Source: Halictus rubicundus (lineage: Eukaryota; Arthropoda; Insecta; Hymenoptera; Halictidae). Taken from it: DNA of 64,000 nt. The stretch lies in contig NC_135158.1 of NCBI RefSeq assembly GCF_050948215.1, forward strand, positions 2,589,822 to 2,653,821, written 5' to 3'. Below the pieces are notes generated by a model, which was not told where the DNA came from, made no database searches, and saw only the letters and a program-made list of their open reading frames with translations. Of this stretch, positions 45,301 through 56,468 are shown in pieces. The first letter of the stretch is position 1, and each line of letters starts with the position of its first letter. The position numbers were made by a program, and so were the translations under genes.

Positions 45301-48300
45301 TTTACCGCACTATTTCTTTGCTTAAAAGACCATTCAGATTTCACATCGTGAATTGTATTAATTGAAAACGAAAACAACTTTCCGGACGATCTAGCATTAC
45401 AATAAAAAAATTGAATAAATATTCTCATTTCCATGTGATAGCACGTATCAATTACTTTTCCTGCCTCTTAAATATGAATTATAGTGTAACAGTTTCAGCG
45501 TTAAAGAAGCGAATATCGAAACGTTCGTGACCGCGCCCACGGAGAAAATGGAACTCCCGCGGCTTGTTATTATCGAACGGCGATTTTTGAATCAGGATAC
45601 TCGTTCGAGAGCATCGTCGAACATAGGTATTACGTAAGGGTATTTATCTTAGGGTATAAATACCCCGGACAAGACGGGGGAGGTCAAATCGCGTCAAACT
45701 CCATCGCTGCAACATATCGACGTCACGGGATTTCCGTCGTGTCAACAATCTGACCGCACAACTATAAACGTTCGTAACAAATTGGCTCGAAACGTCTCCT
45801 GTGACGTTTGCGGCTCGTTCGACGAATAGTTAACCCATTTGCGTCAAGGAGAAACGAAAAACAACGCCCTTAGAGCCAATTCCTTTTCGTTGTATTAGGT
45901 CGTAAAATCGCTGCCATTTTGGACCTCTTTCTTTTACTACTCGAAATTAATTGGGAGCTTGAAAAGTTTGCCAGAACTGCATTAGATTGGCGACTCCAGA
46001 ATTTTTGCAATCGACAGGTAATTACTTAGGTAATTAGGAACCGGTCATTTTGACTGGAGGTGATAGGTTTAGTGTTAAAGAGTATTTTGGAAAAATTTTA
46101 CGGATGTTTTAGAGAGATGCAATTGCGATAAAGTATCATTACATGATCGAGATTTAAAAATTCGTCCCCGGAGAGAAAAGGTCGTCAGGATTCACCTGTG
46201 CGGTCAGTTAAACCTTCACCCTTTGCGGTCATACGTCGAGCCAGACTCGACATTGACTATTGCCCAATAATTCCTTATTTTATCGACTCCCATCACATTC
46301 ATCAATAACGTCAGAATTAATAAGTAAAACTGTAGTGGTTTCCTATTTGTTCTAAATAGAAAATTTGTTCTTAATATAATTTTGTGACAAAATTAGCAAA
46401 AGAGAGAAAACGCGTTGGACCGCAAAGGGTTAAATCGCCGAAAACGCGTGCAGCTGACGGTGCGTGCGGCACCGACGAGCGTTCCCCTCGTTTTTTAGCT
46501 GTCGGCACTTTCTACGTTTCCCTCGCGTAAAGATTAATTCAATATCTTGGGAATACCGCCAGAACGAAATAGCCCAAGGTCTACCGTAATTAGGATTCTA
46601 CGAATAACCGCGGTTTCTCGACATTAGCATTCGCGATCGAGCCGATTATTAATGTACCAGCTGCTGTTAGCGGTTGCTCGTTAACCGGCCCGTGGTTATC
46701 GGTAATTTATCGCGACCACCGTTCTCCATGCCGAAAAACGAACACCGTGTTCGTCGTGTCTGTGTGTCGGGGGGAGTTTTGGCCGTTTCGCTCGCCACGT
46801 ACCGGCATTTTGTTTATCCTTTTTGATCCTCCGACTGGTCCGCCCGATTAACTGTTCGACCACCGCACACCAACGAGGCTCTAACTACTCGGCTTGCTTT
46901 TCCGAAAGGGACAGCGACTTTTGAACGATGACGCCGACAAGAGACTAAGTCGGACGCCGTGCGTCGCGATGCTATATGCCGGTCTCCCCTCCGCCGAATC
47001 CTTTTCGCCGACATTCAGGAACGAGTGATTTTTGGACGGGTGCCCATTGGGTATTCCCACACCCTCGCCCCCGCAGATCTTGACACTGTAGCCCTATTTA
47101 CAAGACAAGAGGCCACCCGTTACATCTGTCACGATTTGCTTCCTTCATCCTCCTCGTCATCGAACACTCCTCTACATATGACCTCTTCACATCACGAAAA
47201 GAACAAAACGTAATGCTCTCGTTCATCCAATTTTTGCATTTGCAAGTCTTTTTCTTGCTCTACAAACATATCTGCTTCAATTTTTCGAATTATTTCATTT
47301 TAATCAATTTTTGGGCTTTTCAAGTGGGAATTGCAGGAGGCAAAACAATTCATTTTCGACATCTGCTCTATTTGAGCTGTAGCATCTACTTCATACACGT
47401 CACAAATCTCGCGAGCTGTTTCCGTAGCTTTTTGACCACGACGAAAGGCGATCCCATAAGCTCTGTTCTTTACTTTTTCATCTTTTGGTACTCCTCATCG
47501 TTGAACCCATTTCATAAAGAACACCAAAAGATGAAGAAGTGAAGGGACTAATGCGATGACAAAGAATTGCTGACGGCAGCATTGCTTTCCCATTTATAGC
47601 GATTTTTACGAAGAAAAGACAATGGCGCGGGTGGCAGGCTCTAGAATAGTCCGCCGGTCTGAACAGACTATTTAAGGGCGGCTGCATCACTCAGGATGAC
47701 AATTTCTCGTTATTATGATTGCTGACGTTTCCCACCGAGCGGAAAACTTCGAACAAGTGGGTGTTTTGCGCGAATGGACGGTAGTTAACCGGTCCGTGGA
47801 CCACGGCCAGATGAAAACGCCGATAAGCGAGGCGTCGTAGTTTCTGGATTTTGGCCACTTCGAAGGGTGAGGCCACCGCCGAGTTTAGATTTCGTCAATC
47901 GACACTGCTTCCAAGTTTATCGCAACCCAACGAAATCGTCTGGAACGATCCTTCGCTCGCGTCAGCGTGGTCGAACGTTTCTAGTTATGTAACCAGAAAT
48001 CGATCGGTGGCGTCATCGATGCTATGGAATCATCCATTTGCAACAATCATCTGGACGTTTTCTTGGGGGTTGATTCCATTCAATTAGAAATGTCAGGCTC
48101 CCGAGACACGGATCAGTATTGTTCCATTGGTATCGGTGCAGCTTGGACCCCCTGGTACAACTAACTGCAATACCGGAAGCATTAAACAATAATATTGACC
48201 GAATAGTTCACTGAAATAGACTCGGTTCGCGTTTTAATCCAATGGTCATTGATAAACTGCGGATCTTTATGCAAAATAACAATCTTCTGCATCTGTTGCA

Positions 48301-50000
48301 TCGATGCTCTTTTAATTCTATTGTTTCAAATTGCAGCTACTTGTTTTTGTCATACAGGCATAAAATCTGTAGTCGACTAGAAGTTTTAATTAATTTGCTC
48401 CAGATTCACTTTTAGCCTGGATTGATTAAGTCTGAAACAACGAATAATATGATTTATTATTTATTAAAGTGTGCAAGAAAGAATATCAATGCTACCAAAA
48501 AGAATTGTTCGTTTTATCCCACCTCCAAGGGTTTTACAACCCTCAGTTTGGGAACAATTGCTGTAGATGCATAATGGACAGTGTAATTAGATTCCTAGTG
48601 CAATTGTTGAACTGTTTGGTAGGTAAAATTGAAAGCAACAGGTAGAAAAAGCATTGGCTCTATCGAGCCATCGAGCAAGGCAGAAAAAATGGAGTAAAGT
48701 GCAGCAAGACTTCATTGCAAGGTGATATAGACTCAACTGCCACTTCTTTGCATCCTGTTCTCCTATCACAGTGCATTTCCAGCAAATACTTAACCGATCT
48801 TTACTTGCGTTCAATTGCAAATACACCGGTTGCAGTTGCCTTGCGTTACCCCCAGAAAATTCGCCGCCTTTGAAAGAAAAGTTGTCTAGAATTCTAGAAT
48901 AAATGTTTCGACTGCTGATGGAATACTGTAAAATGTTGTTTATAAAGTCGTTTACATTTATATTGTTAAGTAATTTCACGTGGATCAAGAGAGTCAATTA
49001 AAATGCATTGTATTGTAACGGTTGAAATTGTACAAACCAGTAATTCAGAGACAGAAGTACATATAGTCCTGTTCGACGGGTTAGTTCGTGGACCTACCGC
49101 TAGATGTCGTCGAGGTTGATGGATTTCTCGCAGCTGAAATATGTTGGCGCTTGTTATTAGTAGGACGGGGAAAAAGATGCTCATCAGCTTTGCGCAGTGG
49201 CGATATCGTAACCAATGAGGTTCTACCGAGGTGCGATTATTGCTAGTTGAAAACTTTTACCAATACCCCGCCATGACGATGTGAAATACCATCGGCTACG
49301 GCAATTTTTGGAAGTTTCTACGGAAACTGATCATCGAATACCAAACAAAATTGTCAAGACCCAATGAAAATGAGAATATAAATAATTCTTAAATATAAAT
49401 TCTCACACTAACTTAAACAGTTTCTCTTATATAAAAATTTTAATCATCATTGTAAATTCCTATATTCCTATGGTTCCTTTTCGGTTTTCATTTAAAATTA
49501 ATAAATAATTGATCTATCGAGAGTATCGCGCGCTATCTGTTAACAACTATTGAAAGCAGCTTTCCAAGTCCACAAATGAATAACAATAATATAAATATTC
49601 TAACTGTACGTACCTGGTAAAAGTCGTCTTCGGTTTCAAGCGAATCAAGGAGTCTTAGTATAGGAACATAATCAAACCGGCTCCTCCAGCGTCCAAAATA
49701 AACGACAACGAATATTCGGCACGTGCTGCGAAGGAGACCATCCGGACCTAAAAACAGAATTTATTTTCAGGCATCATCATATCTAAATAGACCACCCCAT
49801 CCATCTTAAAAGATACTACTAACAGCCATTAATCACCAGAGCGACGTATCCAAAATGTACACTGAAGCATCAACATTTAAAAAGTATTAAAATAGTCCCT
49901 TTAATCTTCTGCTTCTAGGTTGCTGGCAAACGAGAAGCTAGCCAGGAGGCTGAAGCCCAGCAGTGGATCGAGACGGTGATTGGAGAGAGATTTCCACCAG
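39334..50000 (+). CDS. Calponin/transgelin-family muscle protein (muscle protein 20-like), first two coding exons
   Basis: An actin-binding CH-domain protein of insect muscle. Exon 1 (39334-39357) encodes MPGRPLWQ and ends at a GTAAGC donor. Exon 2 (49919-50000) encodes VAGKREASQEAEAQQWIETV then IGERFPP plus one base, and ends at GTGAAG. Both joins fit phase, and QQWIETVIGERFP is the start of the calponin-homology domain (compare Drosophila Mp20, EAQEWIEAIIAEKFP). The next exon (YEDVLKDG-type) was not found before 64000, so it either lies beyond the window or the copy is broken. The first intron is 10.5 kb and contains the paralogous Mp20-like gene on the opposite strand. Confidence 0.72.
39358..42386. 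other. Intron 1 of the calponin-family gene, proximal part
   Basis: 3 kb non-coding on both strands before the nested gene's stop. It holds a MITE-A copy (40354-40447) and a piggyBac-type end (41315-41342). A 147-codon minus-strand frame at 40526-40969 shows no recognisable domain. Confidence 0.45.
40354..40447. repeat. MITE family A, truncated copy
   Basis: TAGATTTTATGCATTTATGA at the left and, at the right, CAATAAAATCTA; it lacks the CTGCGG of intact termini. 94 bp with TA at both borders. Confidence 0.45.
42387..43359 (-). CDS. Mp20: Muscle protein 20-like (calponin family), first exon not located
   Basis: A CH-domain actin-associated protein of insect muscle. Exons 43160-43359, 42939-43059 and 42387-42569 give 167 residues with consistent phases. 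The CH domain runs from ARNKEQEAEVLAWIEAVLGE through YEDILKDGVILCKLANKL and FQLMENVQRFQAAIKNYGVP to LYALGR. The calponin-like C-terminal repeat follows (LGPKMADENKRTFTEDQLRA, LQMGYNKGASQSG), as in Drosophila Mp20. The first visible exon starts at a good TTTTCAG acceptor in phase 0. The short initiator exon should lie upstream (higher coordinates) but no convincing one was found. It lies wholly inside intron 1 of its plus-strand paralogue. Confidence 0.9.
44441..44500. repeat. MITE family A, one end
   Basis: TAGACTGTGGACTTCATGCA, then TTTATAACGAAAAC, matches the inverted right terminus of family A. The partner end was not identified. Confidence 0.45.
46208..46433. repeat. PiggyBac-type MITE
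   Basis: 226 bp with TTAA at both ends. The right terminus on minus is TTAACCCTTTGCGGTCCAAC. The left is TTAAACCTTCACCCTTTGCG then GTC, which has a short insertion. No open frame. Confidence 0.55.
47215..47530 (-). pseudogene. Fragment resembling a mariner-type transposase N-terminus
   Basis: In one minus frame, AYGIAFRRGQKATETAREIC, then DVYEVDA, resembles the first helix-turn-helix of mariner/SETMAR-type transposases (F-x-RG-x-x-A-x-E-A-x-R-x-I-C-x-V-Y). Downstream the frame meets a stop after KSPKID, and no catalytic DD(34)D region is present. Likely a decayed piece; the match is short. Confidence 0.4.
48253..48376. repeat. MITE family A copy
   Basis: 124 bp. Left TAAACTGCGGATCTTTATGC; right GGCATAAAATCTGTAGTCGA. 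Internal AAAATAA and CTTCTGCAT match other copies. Confidence 0.6.
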
Positions 50001-52835
50001 GTGAAGTCCTAGAAATATTTCCATTTAGTTTTCTTATATCTTACTCAGCTGTTACTGGTTGCCTTATCTAAGGGGCAGTGACCACAAAGGGGGATCAGTT
50101 TTGATTCGGATTCTGGCCCTCTTCGTGCGTTGAAGGTGTGTATTGCTTCCTGTAAACGTTGTTTAAAAGTTCATGATGTTATAAAAAATATACCACTATA
50201 TTCGATAGAGTTTACAGAATCATTCTATGTAAGAATCATCGATACAGCTCTCTTATGGTTAAAGCAGAAAAAATTCTTAAAGTTCAAAATGCGAATGTAC
50301 CTTAAATATTTCTCAAAAACTGAGAGTGGCAAAGAAGCGACTATCAGCGCCGTGTGTTCACTGCATCAAAACCTGCGAGATAACACTATTCAAAATGCAT
50401 GTTGAACACTGCAGTCACCACTGGGATCCAGAAAATTGCATAGTGCATCCCTGCATCGCTGCAGATCTCAACATCAGGGTTTTCGTGGTGCTCCACTGCT
50501 TTTACGATCGGTGAATCTACTTGTCCCATTCACGGAACAAGTTTACAGTGCTCCGACCTCCAAAGGCATGCAATCTCACTGCCTCGAGCCGCGAAAATGC
50601 ATAATGCAGCCAGGAGGATCGCGGCGCGCGCATGGTTGATTGAACTTTGCCGATGACACTACTCCCTCGATGCACGCTCTCGGATGCATGGGCTCCTGTT
50701 CTGCGGAGGTGGTGCGGTTCGAAAAGCGTGTCAATATCACCACCCCCGTGCAGGACCCGCGCAACACTCTGGATGCCCTCTGGAACCCTATAATTCCCGG
50801 GTACGAATGTCAGGCCGCGTGACGTCGCAAAGGTTAAGCTTGTTGGCTAGGTCAGTTTCCACAGCGTCCCCACGTGTCGACTTACTGGAGGATACTCGTG
50901 GAACATTGAACCCTGTATCATCGACTCGATGTTTCTCGTTCGTTCATCCCTTCTCCTGTTAATTAAAGTACGGGACTTCATTAACAACAATGAATTTAAA
51001 TCTTTATACTATTAGCAAACTGTGATTTTTAAATATGTTCGAATACTTTTTGCCAGGAGCTGAAGTCGGTTTTGGTGTTCGGTACGTCTACCGTTAAACA
51101 AATTGGTACACAATTTTTGCAGTGACCAGGATAGAGAATAGATGAATTCTTAGTTGGGGAGAATACGAGGGTTGAATGCCGACGTTTCACGTAAGGGTAA
51201 CCTGGTGGGGGTTGGCTCCAGCCAAGATCGCTAGAATTCCTAGGGGTAGTTCTACCCTCCGTCGACCCTTGTTCTCCTGATAAAACGCGCGCTTTGTTAC
51301 GTCATTCGAGTCACCCTATTGACCAGGAAGCGGGCAACAACCCCTATGTCGAACGTGCACCCCTGGTTCAAGAAATACGCCAGGCGTCGTCGCAATCGTC
51401 GTGTTGAGCGACTAAGGCTCCACCGTTTTGCTGAAACACGGACAAGAAGCAGTTCTTACTCTTTTTTAGAATTTCTTCAAGACCTTCCTAATAATTCACT
51501 ATCTCGTGGAAGGTGAGAGAGGAATTGGATGAGGGTAGTATTCTGTAAAAGCGCGAAAAATTTTAGCAAGGATCGTTGGGGAGAAAACGCGCAACACCGC
51601 GAATGCCGCTCCCGTGGTATGCTAACTCCCTAATCAAGCGGAGGGTGCAACGAAGGTGGCCAAAGGATGCCATCTTCCTCTGTTGCCCTTTTCGCTAATC
51701 GACCTGCACTTTCCACCCTCCATGTGAATCGGAGGAGGAGGGTTAGATGAAACTTCTTTGACGAAGTGCGAGCCTGGTATTAACCGATTCAAGGCGCACC
51801 TGTCATGAGCTTACCGTTCCACCTAATAAGGTAGCTATTGATGTAATGCTTGCATTAGTGATGATTAGACTGCGGATCTTTATGTCAAATACAAATTTTC
51901 TACCGCAATTGCAGGAAACAGGGGCCTAGTCTTTGAAAAACTAGAAACAGTTCATCGATATTCTTATAAATGTTTTAATTTTATTGCTCTTTTAAACTGC
52001 ATCTTCTCATTTTCGTAATAAATGCATAAAACCCGCAGTCTAGTAACGATCCATTGCGTCCACGTTCTAGAAACATGGAGTTTCAAGAATTTTTGGAGAT
52101 TATTTCGAACACAGAAATCCAGAAAAAATGTTATAATGATTAAATTGGAGAACGTAGGGTCTGCCAGATTAAGATTGTTTAAAAGCCTAACTTAACTGCA
52201 TTTCTATCAGCATGTTCCTTACGATGACGCGCCTATTTACGTCACCTTATCGATAGATAACGTTATTTACCACACAGACGAGACTCGAGTTTTAGCTCCA
52301 CCTAGTCTTACTTAGTGGACAGCTCCACGCTGCGATGCTAGCCGGGTATACGAAGCTTTTGATGTTATTGACTCGTTTAAAATTGAACTTGGAATGGCGG
52401 CGTTCGATCGTCTCCACGGTCACCCACACTGCTCCACCCCCGCAGCGGTGGCACGTTCTAATAACGCGATTGGAATTCGACGTATTCCAGGGTTCCCGAG
52501 TCTTTCGGTTGTAGATGTTAGCCTGTTCCTGGAAGCTCGCGAGGCATGCTGAACACGATCCTCTTGAAAGAGCATCATCCTACATATTTTTTCAGTGGAA
52601 GGGGAGGCTCTTGCATTTTTAACAATTATCTGGAAAAAAATATTCAAATATTGATATAACATTTTTGATCGCTTAAATGTACAGAGTGTCTCAGCTTCTC
52701 TGTGAAAAATAGCATTTGCATAAAAATTAAATAAATGCGCAAAAGATCACGATTTTTAGATAGGTTAAATTGTTTTAATTAGTCGAGTGAGTATCGGGTT
52801 TACTTGTGAAGAGTTATTATCCGTTCGTCACCGAT
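50001..52835. other. Non-coding stretch after calponin exon 2
   Basis: No exon recognised. Several short frames with no known domain and one intact MITE-A (51866-52042). Confidence 0.4.
51866..52042. repeat. MITE family A, best-preserved copy
   Basis: 177 bp. Left TAGACTGCGGATCTTTATGT; right AAATGCATAAAACCCGCAGT then CTA. TA borders both sides and the outer 10 bases are perfectly inverted (TAGACTGCGG/CCGCAGTCTA). No coding capacity. Confidence 0.75.
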
Positions 52836-53297
52836 TATATAAAAGCTCCCAAGTCCAAAGGCTCGTTAAACGACGTTTAGCAGTCGCTTGTCGGCCGACG
52901 ACGTGTATTGATTTAGCGTCATCTGTTCATCATGTTACGTCGTAAGGACGCCAACGTATCAGGGCCGCATACAAGGCCCTGGATAGTCAAGTCACAAACA
53001 TCGCATTGTGTCATTTCTTCGTCCCTCTTTCACGCTCACCCTTCTCAACTTTCTCCCCGCGGGGAAAATCGTTGCTTAAGCGGTTGTCACAAAGAATTGT
53101 CCTCGTTAGATACAAACAAATCGCGACTTTTGATGAGGACGTTATCTGTGCCTTATCTGAAAGCAATAACATCGATGATAAGACTGGTAATGGTAACACT
53201 AATTGCAAGAAACCAATATAAGATAAGAAATCAACAATTTATCTGCAAACAGTCTGATACGTTGATCTTTATACAAAATAAGCATTGTCTGCATTAA
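52836..53297 (+). promoter_or_regulatory. TATA box followed by an orphan 121-codon open frame
   Basis: TATATAAAA at 52836-52844 is a strong core promoter match. About 90 bases later an ATG at 52932 opens a 121-codon frame starting MLRRKDANVSGPH. I do not recognise the product. The frame may be the first exon of an unseen downstream gene; a possible donor CAAC|GTATCA lies at codon 8. Composition is not strongly coding. Confidence 0.3.
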
Positions 53298-53345
53298 TTG
53301 CTACAAAATGGAGCCGGATAGGAATTCATTTCTGTATTTAATAAC

Positions 53346-53476
53346 TAGACGACGAATTTCTATGCAAAAGGAAAATTGTCTGCAATATATTCCACTTGCT
53401 GTTGTCTGTTTGAACTTTTACGGTTTTCCATTTCATCAATTCATATTTGCTATAAATATATAAAATTCGTTGTCTT
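53346..53476. repeat. Diverged MITE family A copy
   Basis: TAGACGACGAATTTCTATGC on the left and TATAAAATTCGTTGTCTT on the right are inverted and match the family layout (about 131 bp). A further left-end-like piece precedes it at about 53253-53305. Confidence 0.45.
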
Positions 53477-54675
53477 GTTATAATTAAACAAGGCCTAGAC
53501 AAAAATACACAATGCAAGAAGGGTCAGGCTTCAATTTAAAAAAAAATTGTACTCTCCTATACCTTCTGGTTCTCTAGATATCTCAAAAAATATGTTCCAA
53601 CCCCTATTTTAGAGAACTATTATCACCCCTCCAATGTGGACATTGGTCTACAAATAAAAATATGTATACAATATTTTCCTGTGTACTCCACATAAGTTCC
53701 ATCGATTCAGCTGGCACGGTTTGCATGTGTTCCCCTGTCAAACTCGCCTGATTCGACTGTACCGGAAACCGAAGACCTGGGGGGTCGCTGCTCGTTGAGA
53801 AGGCCCCTTAAAGCTCACTGGGTGATTTCGGGGGAGGTAAGTGTCAGTCATCCGTTCGTCACGGTGGCACAAGTAGCTTGCTGGCACCAGGGTACCAGCA
53901 GACGTTTGAGGGATTTATAGCTTTCCCGCCACGTCGACGTCAACGTCGACGGAGCTCGCGATGACCCGGGGAAGACCAGGTCCTCCTCGAGCTTTCTTTT
54001 CACCACGTTGGCGGAAGGGTTAGACGTGTAGACAGCTGTCGATATGTCGAACAACTCGTCACGAGGCGTTCCGTGACGTCACGAAAGCTCGAACTGCGAG
54101 TAACTACTAGGGTAGCAACGAAGGGCAGTAGATGAATTTATGGGCTGCACACCGACGAGAGACTGGCAATCTAGTGTTGGTGAGAGCCACCCCCCAGCCT
54201 CTCCGAGGACGTAAGAACTCTTTCTGCGGGGTAAAGGCCTGTTTCGATGACACGAGCCGAGGAGAAGACCGCGGCGATACGTCAACGGGTGTCAGTTGTC
54301 TGTCAAAGGGTCGTCAATGACGTCATTCTGAGACAAGCCTACCAGGATTACAGCCCCGGGGTAGATTTACGAGCAAGCGCAACAGGTGGTCCCTCGGAGC
54401 TATATGCTCGGGGGTGTGCTTGAGGGGCGTGTTTTGCTCCTATTGATTCGTGGGTAGTTACCCCTAACGTTCCACCGTGGGTTAGAATCGCAGAAGGCTG
54501 GACAAAATGCATATCTCTGTTAATTGTGCATATTAAGGCGGTGGGCACGGCTCAAGATTGTGTGAGTGCATCCCCTCCCTAGTTCCGCACACGTACCCGA
54601 GTTTTGCAAGGGTACGGGAGGCCCGCTCTCATTTGTTAACAATGCAAAAATAGTACTGTTCTGTAGTCAAAATCG
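53477..54675. other. Non-coding spacer before the large palindrome
   Basis: No gene or repeat recognised. Confidence 0.4.
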
Positions 54676-56468
54676 CTAGATAAAAGTTCAATCTAGGGTG
54701 AAAAGGTCCTCAGAAGTCGTACTTTTGCGTTTTTTAGCCGTAATTTGCAATATTCAGCAGCATACTGCTTAATCGAGTGACATTATCGTAAATATCGAGA
54801 GATTCAGAGCTCGTATGGAGTTCGTTGGACCTTTCCACCCTAGCGGGAACATATAGGAACTCAATGCCACGCCGATCACGTTGTATGCTTACGTATCAAA
54901 CAAATGAAAGCGGGCACCCAGAAAAATTAGATCATTGAGTATTTCATCAAAATATAGTTCCGACATTTTTCGCTACGAGCGCTGTACTATGTTCCCGATC
55001 TGTCTCATCGTCAGTAGTCACTGTATCGGTAAAACAGAGGCCTATAAGAGCATGCGCGTGTACGTGTGCGACGGCGATCGCAAGGGTCCGGGATGCCTGG
55101 AAATATTTCCCAATAATGCAGAGACGGGACTTTTCCATAGTGAAAAGAGCTAGATAAAGGTTCAATCTAGGGTGGAAAGGTCCTCAGAAGTCCTACTTTT
55201 GCGTCATCGAGAAATGATTAGCTATATTCGGCAGCATGTTGTCCGCCAGAGAGGCCTGTAGGAGCATGAGCGGCGCGTCAACATGGATGGCGCTGTCGTA
55301 GCTTCGTTCGAATAGCCGTGCCGTGGCACACTCACACACCGCCTGATCAGCGTGTACGTGTGCCGTCGGCGATAGCAAGGGTCAGGGATGCCTGGAAATA
55401 TTTCCCAATAATGCAGTCACGGGACTTGTCAATGGTGAAAAGAGCTAGATGAAAGTTCTATCTAGGGTGGAAAGGTCCTCAGAAGTCGTACTTTTGCATC
55501 ATCGAGAAACGGTTAGCAATATTCGGCAGCACGTCGTTTCTCAGGGAGGCTATGGAAACTGACATGGCGGCACACTCACACACCGCCTGGTCGGCGTGTA
55601 CGTGTGCCGACGGCGATCGCAAGGGTCCGGGATGCCTGGAAATATTTCCCAATAATGCAGCGACGGGACTTTTCCATAGTGAAAAGAGCTAGATAAAGGT
55701 TCAATCTAGGGTGAAAAGGTCCTCAGAAGTCCTACTTTTGCGTCATCGAGAAATGATTAGCTATATTCGGCAGCATGTTGTCCGCCAGAGAGGCCTGTAG
55801 GAGCATGAGCGGCGCGTCAACGTGGATGGCGCTGTCGTAGCTTCGTTCGAATAGCCGTGCGGCGGCACACTCACACACCGCCTGATCAGCGTGTACGTGT
55901 GCCGACGGCGATCGCAAGGGTCAGGGATGCCTGGAAATATTTCCCAATAATGCAGTCACGGGACTTGTCAATGGTGAAAAGAGCTAGATGAAAGTTCTAT
56001 CTAGGGTGGAAAGGTCCTCAGAAGTCGTACTTTTGCATCATCGAGAAACGGTTAGCAATATTCGGCAGCACGTCGTTTCTCAGGGAGGCTATGGAAACTG
56101 ACATGGCGGCACACTCACACACCGCCTGGTCGGCGTGTACGTGTGCCGACGGCGATCGCAAGGGTCAGGGATGCCTGGAAATATTTCCCAATAATGCAGT
56201 CACGGGACTTGTCAATGGTGAAAAGAGCTAGATGAAAGTTCTATCTAGGGTGGAAAGGTCCTCAGAAGTCGTACTTTTGCATCATCGAGAAATGGTTAGC
56301 AATATTCGGCAGCACGTCGTTTCTCAGGGAGGCTATGGGAACTGACATGGCGGCACACTCACACACCGCCTGGTCGGCGTGTACGTGTGCCGACGGCGAT
56401 CGCAAGGGTCTAGGATGCCACTAACCATTTCCCAATAATGCAGAGACGGGACTTTTTCATAGTGAAAA
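54676..56468. repeat. Left outer array, units A', A, B, A, B, B
   Basis: Unit starts (GAGCTAGAT) at 55147, 55442, 55686, 55981 and 56225 give periods 295, 244, 295 and 244; the last unit ends near 56468. The first unit (54676-55146) is an A unit enlarged to about 471 bp and diverged in its middle. A and B share the TCAATCTAGGGTG/GGTCCTCAGAAGTC and ATGCCTGGAAATATTTCCC parts and differ in the segment after TTCGGCAGCA. Confidence 0.85.

Larger units (their letters stand above)
43360..49918. other. Non-coding stretch: distal intron 1 of the plus-strand calponin gene and 5' region of the nested gene
   Basis: 6.5 kb with no recognised exon, although the initiator exon of the minus-strand Mp20-like gene should be here. 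It contains a MITE-A end (44441), a strong TATA-like GGGTATAAATACC (45651-45663), a piggyBac-type MITE (46208-46433), a mariner transposase fragment (47215-47530) and a MITE-A copy (48253-48376). Confidence 0.45.

Noticed and set aside
46236..46254. ATG TCG AGT start as the missing Mp20 initiator exon
   Set aside because: It lies in a piggyBac-type MITE and has no donor in the needed phase.
48587..48997. 136-codon minus-strand frame
   Set aside because: No domain, mixed composition, no supporting splice or promoter signal.
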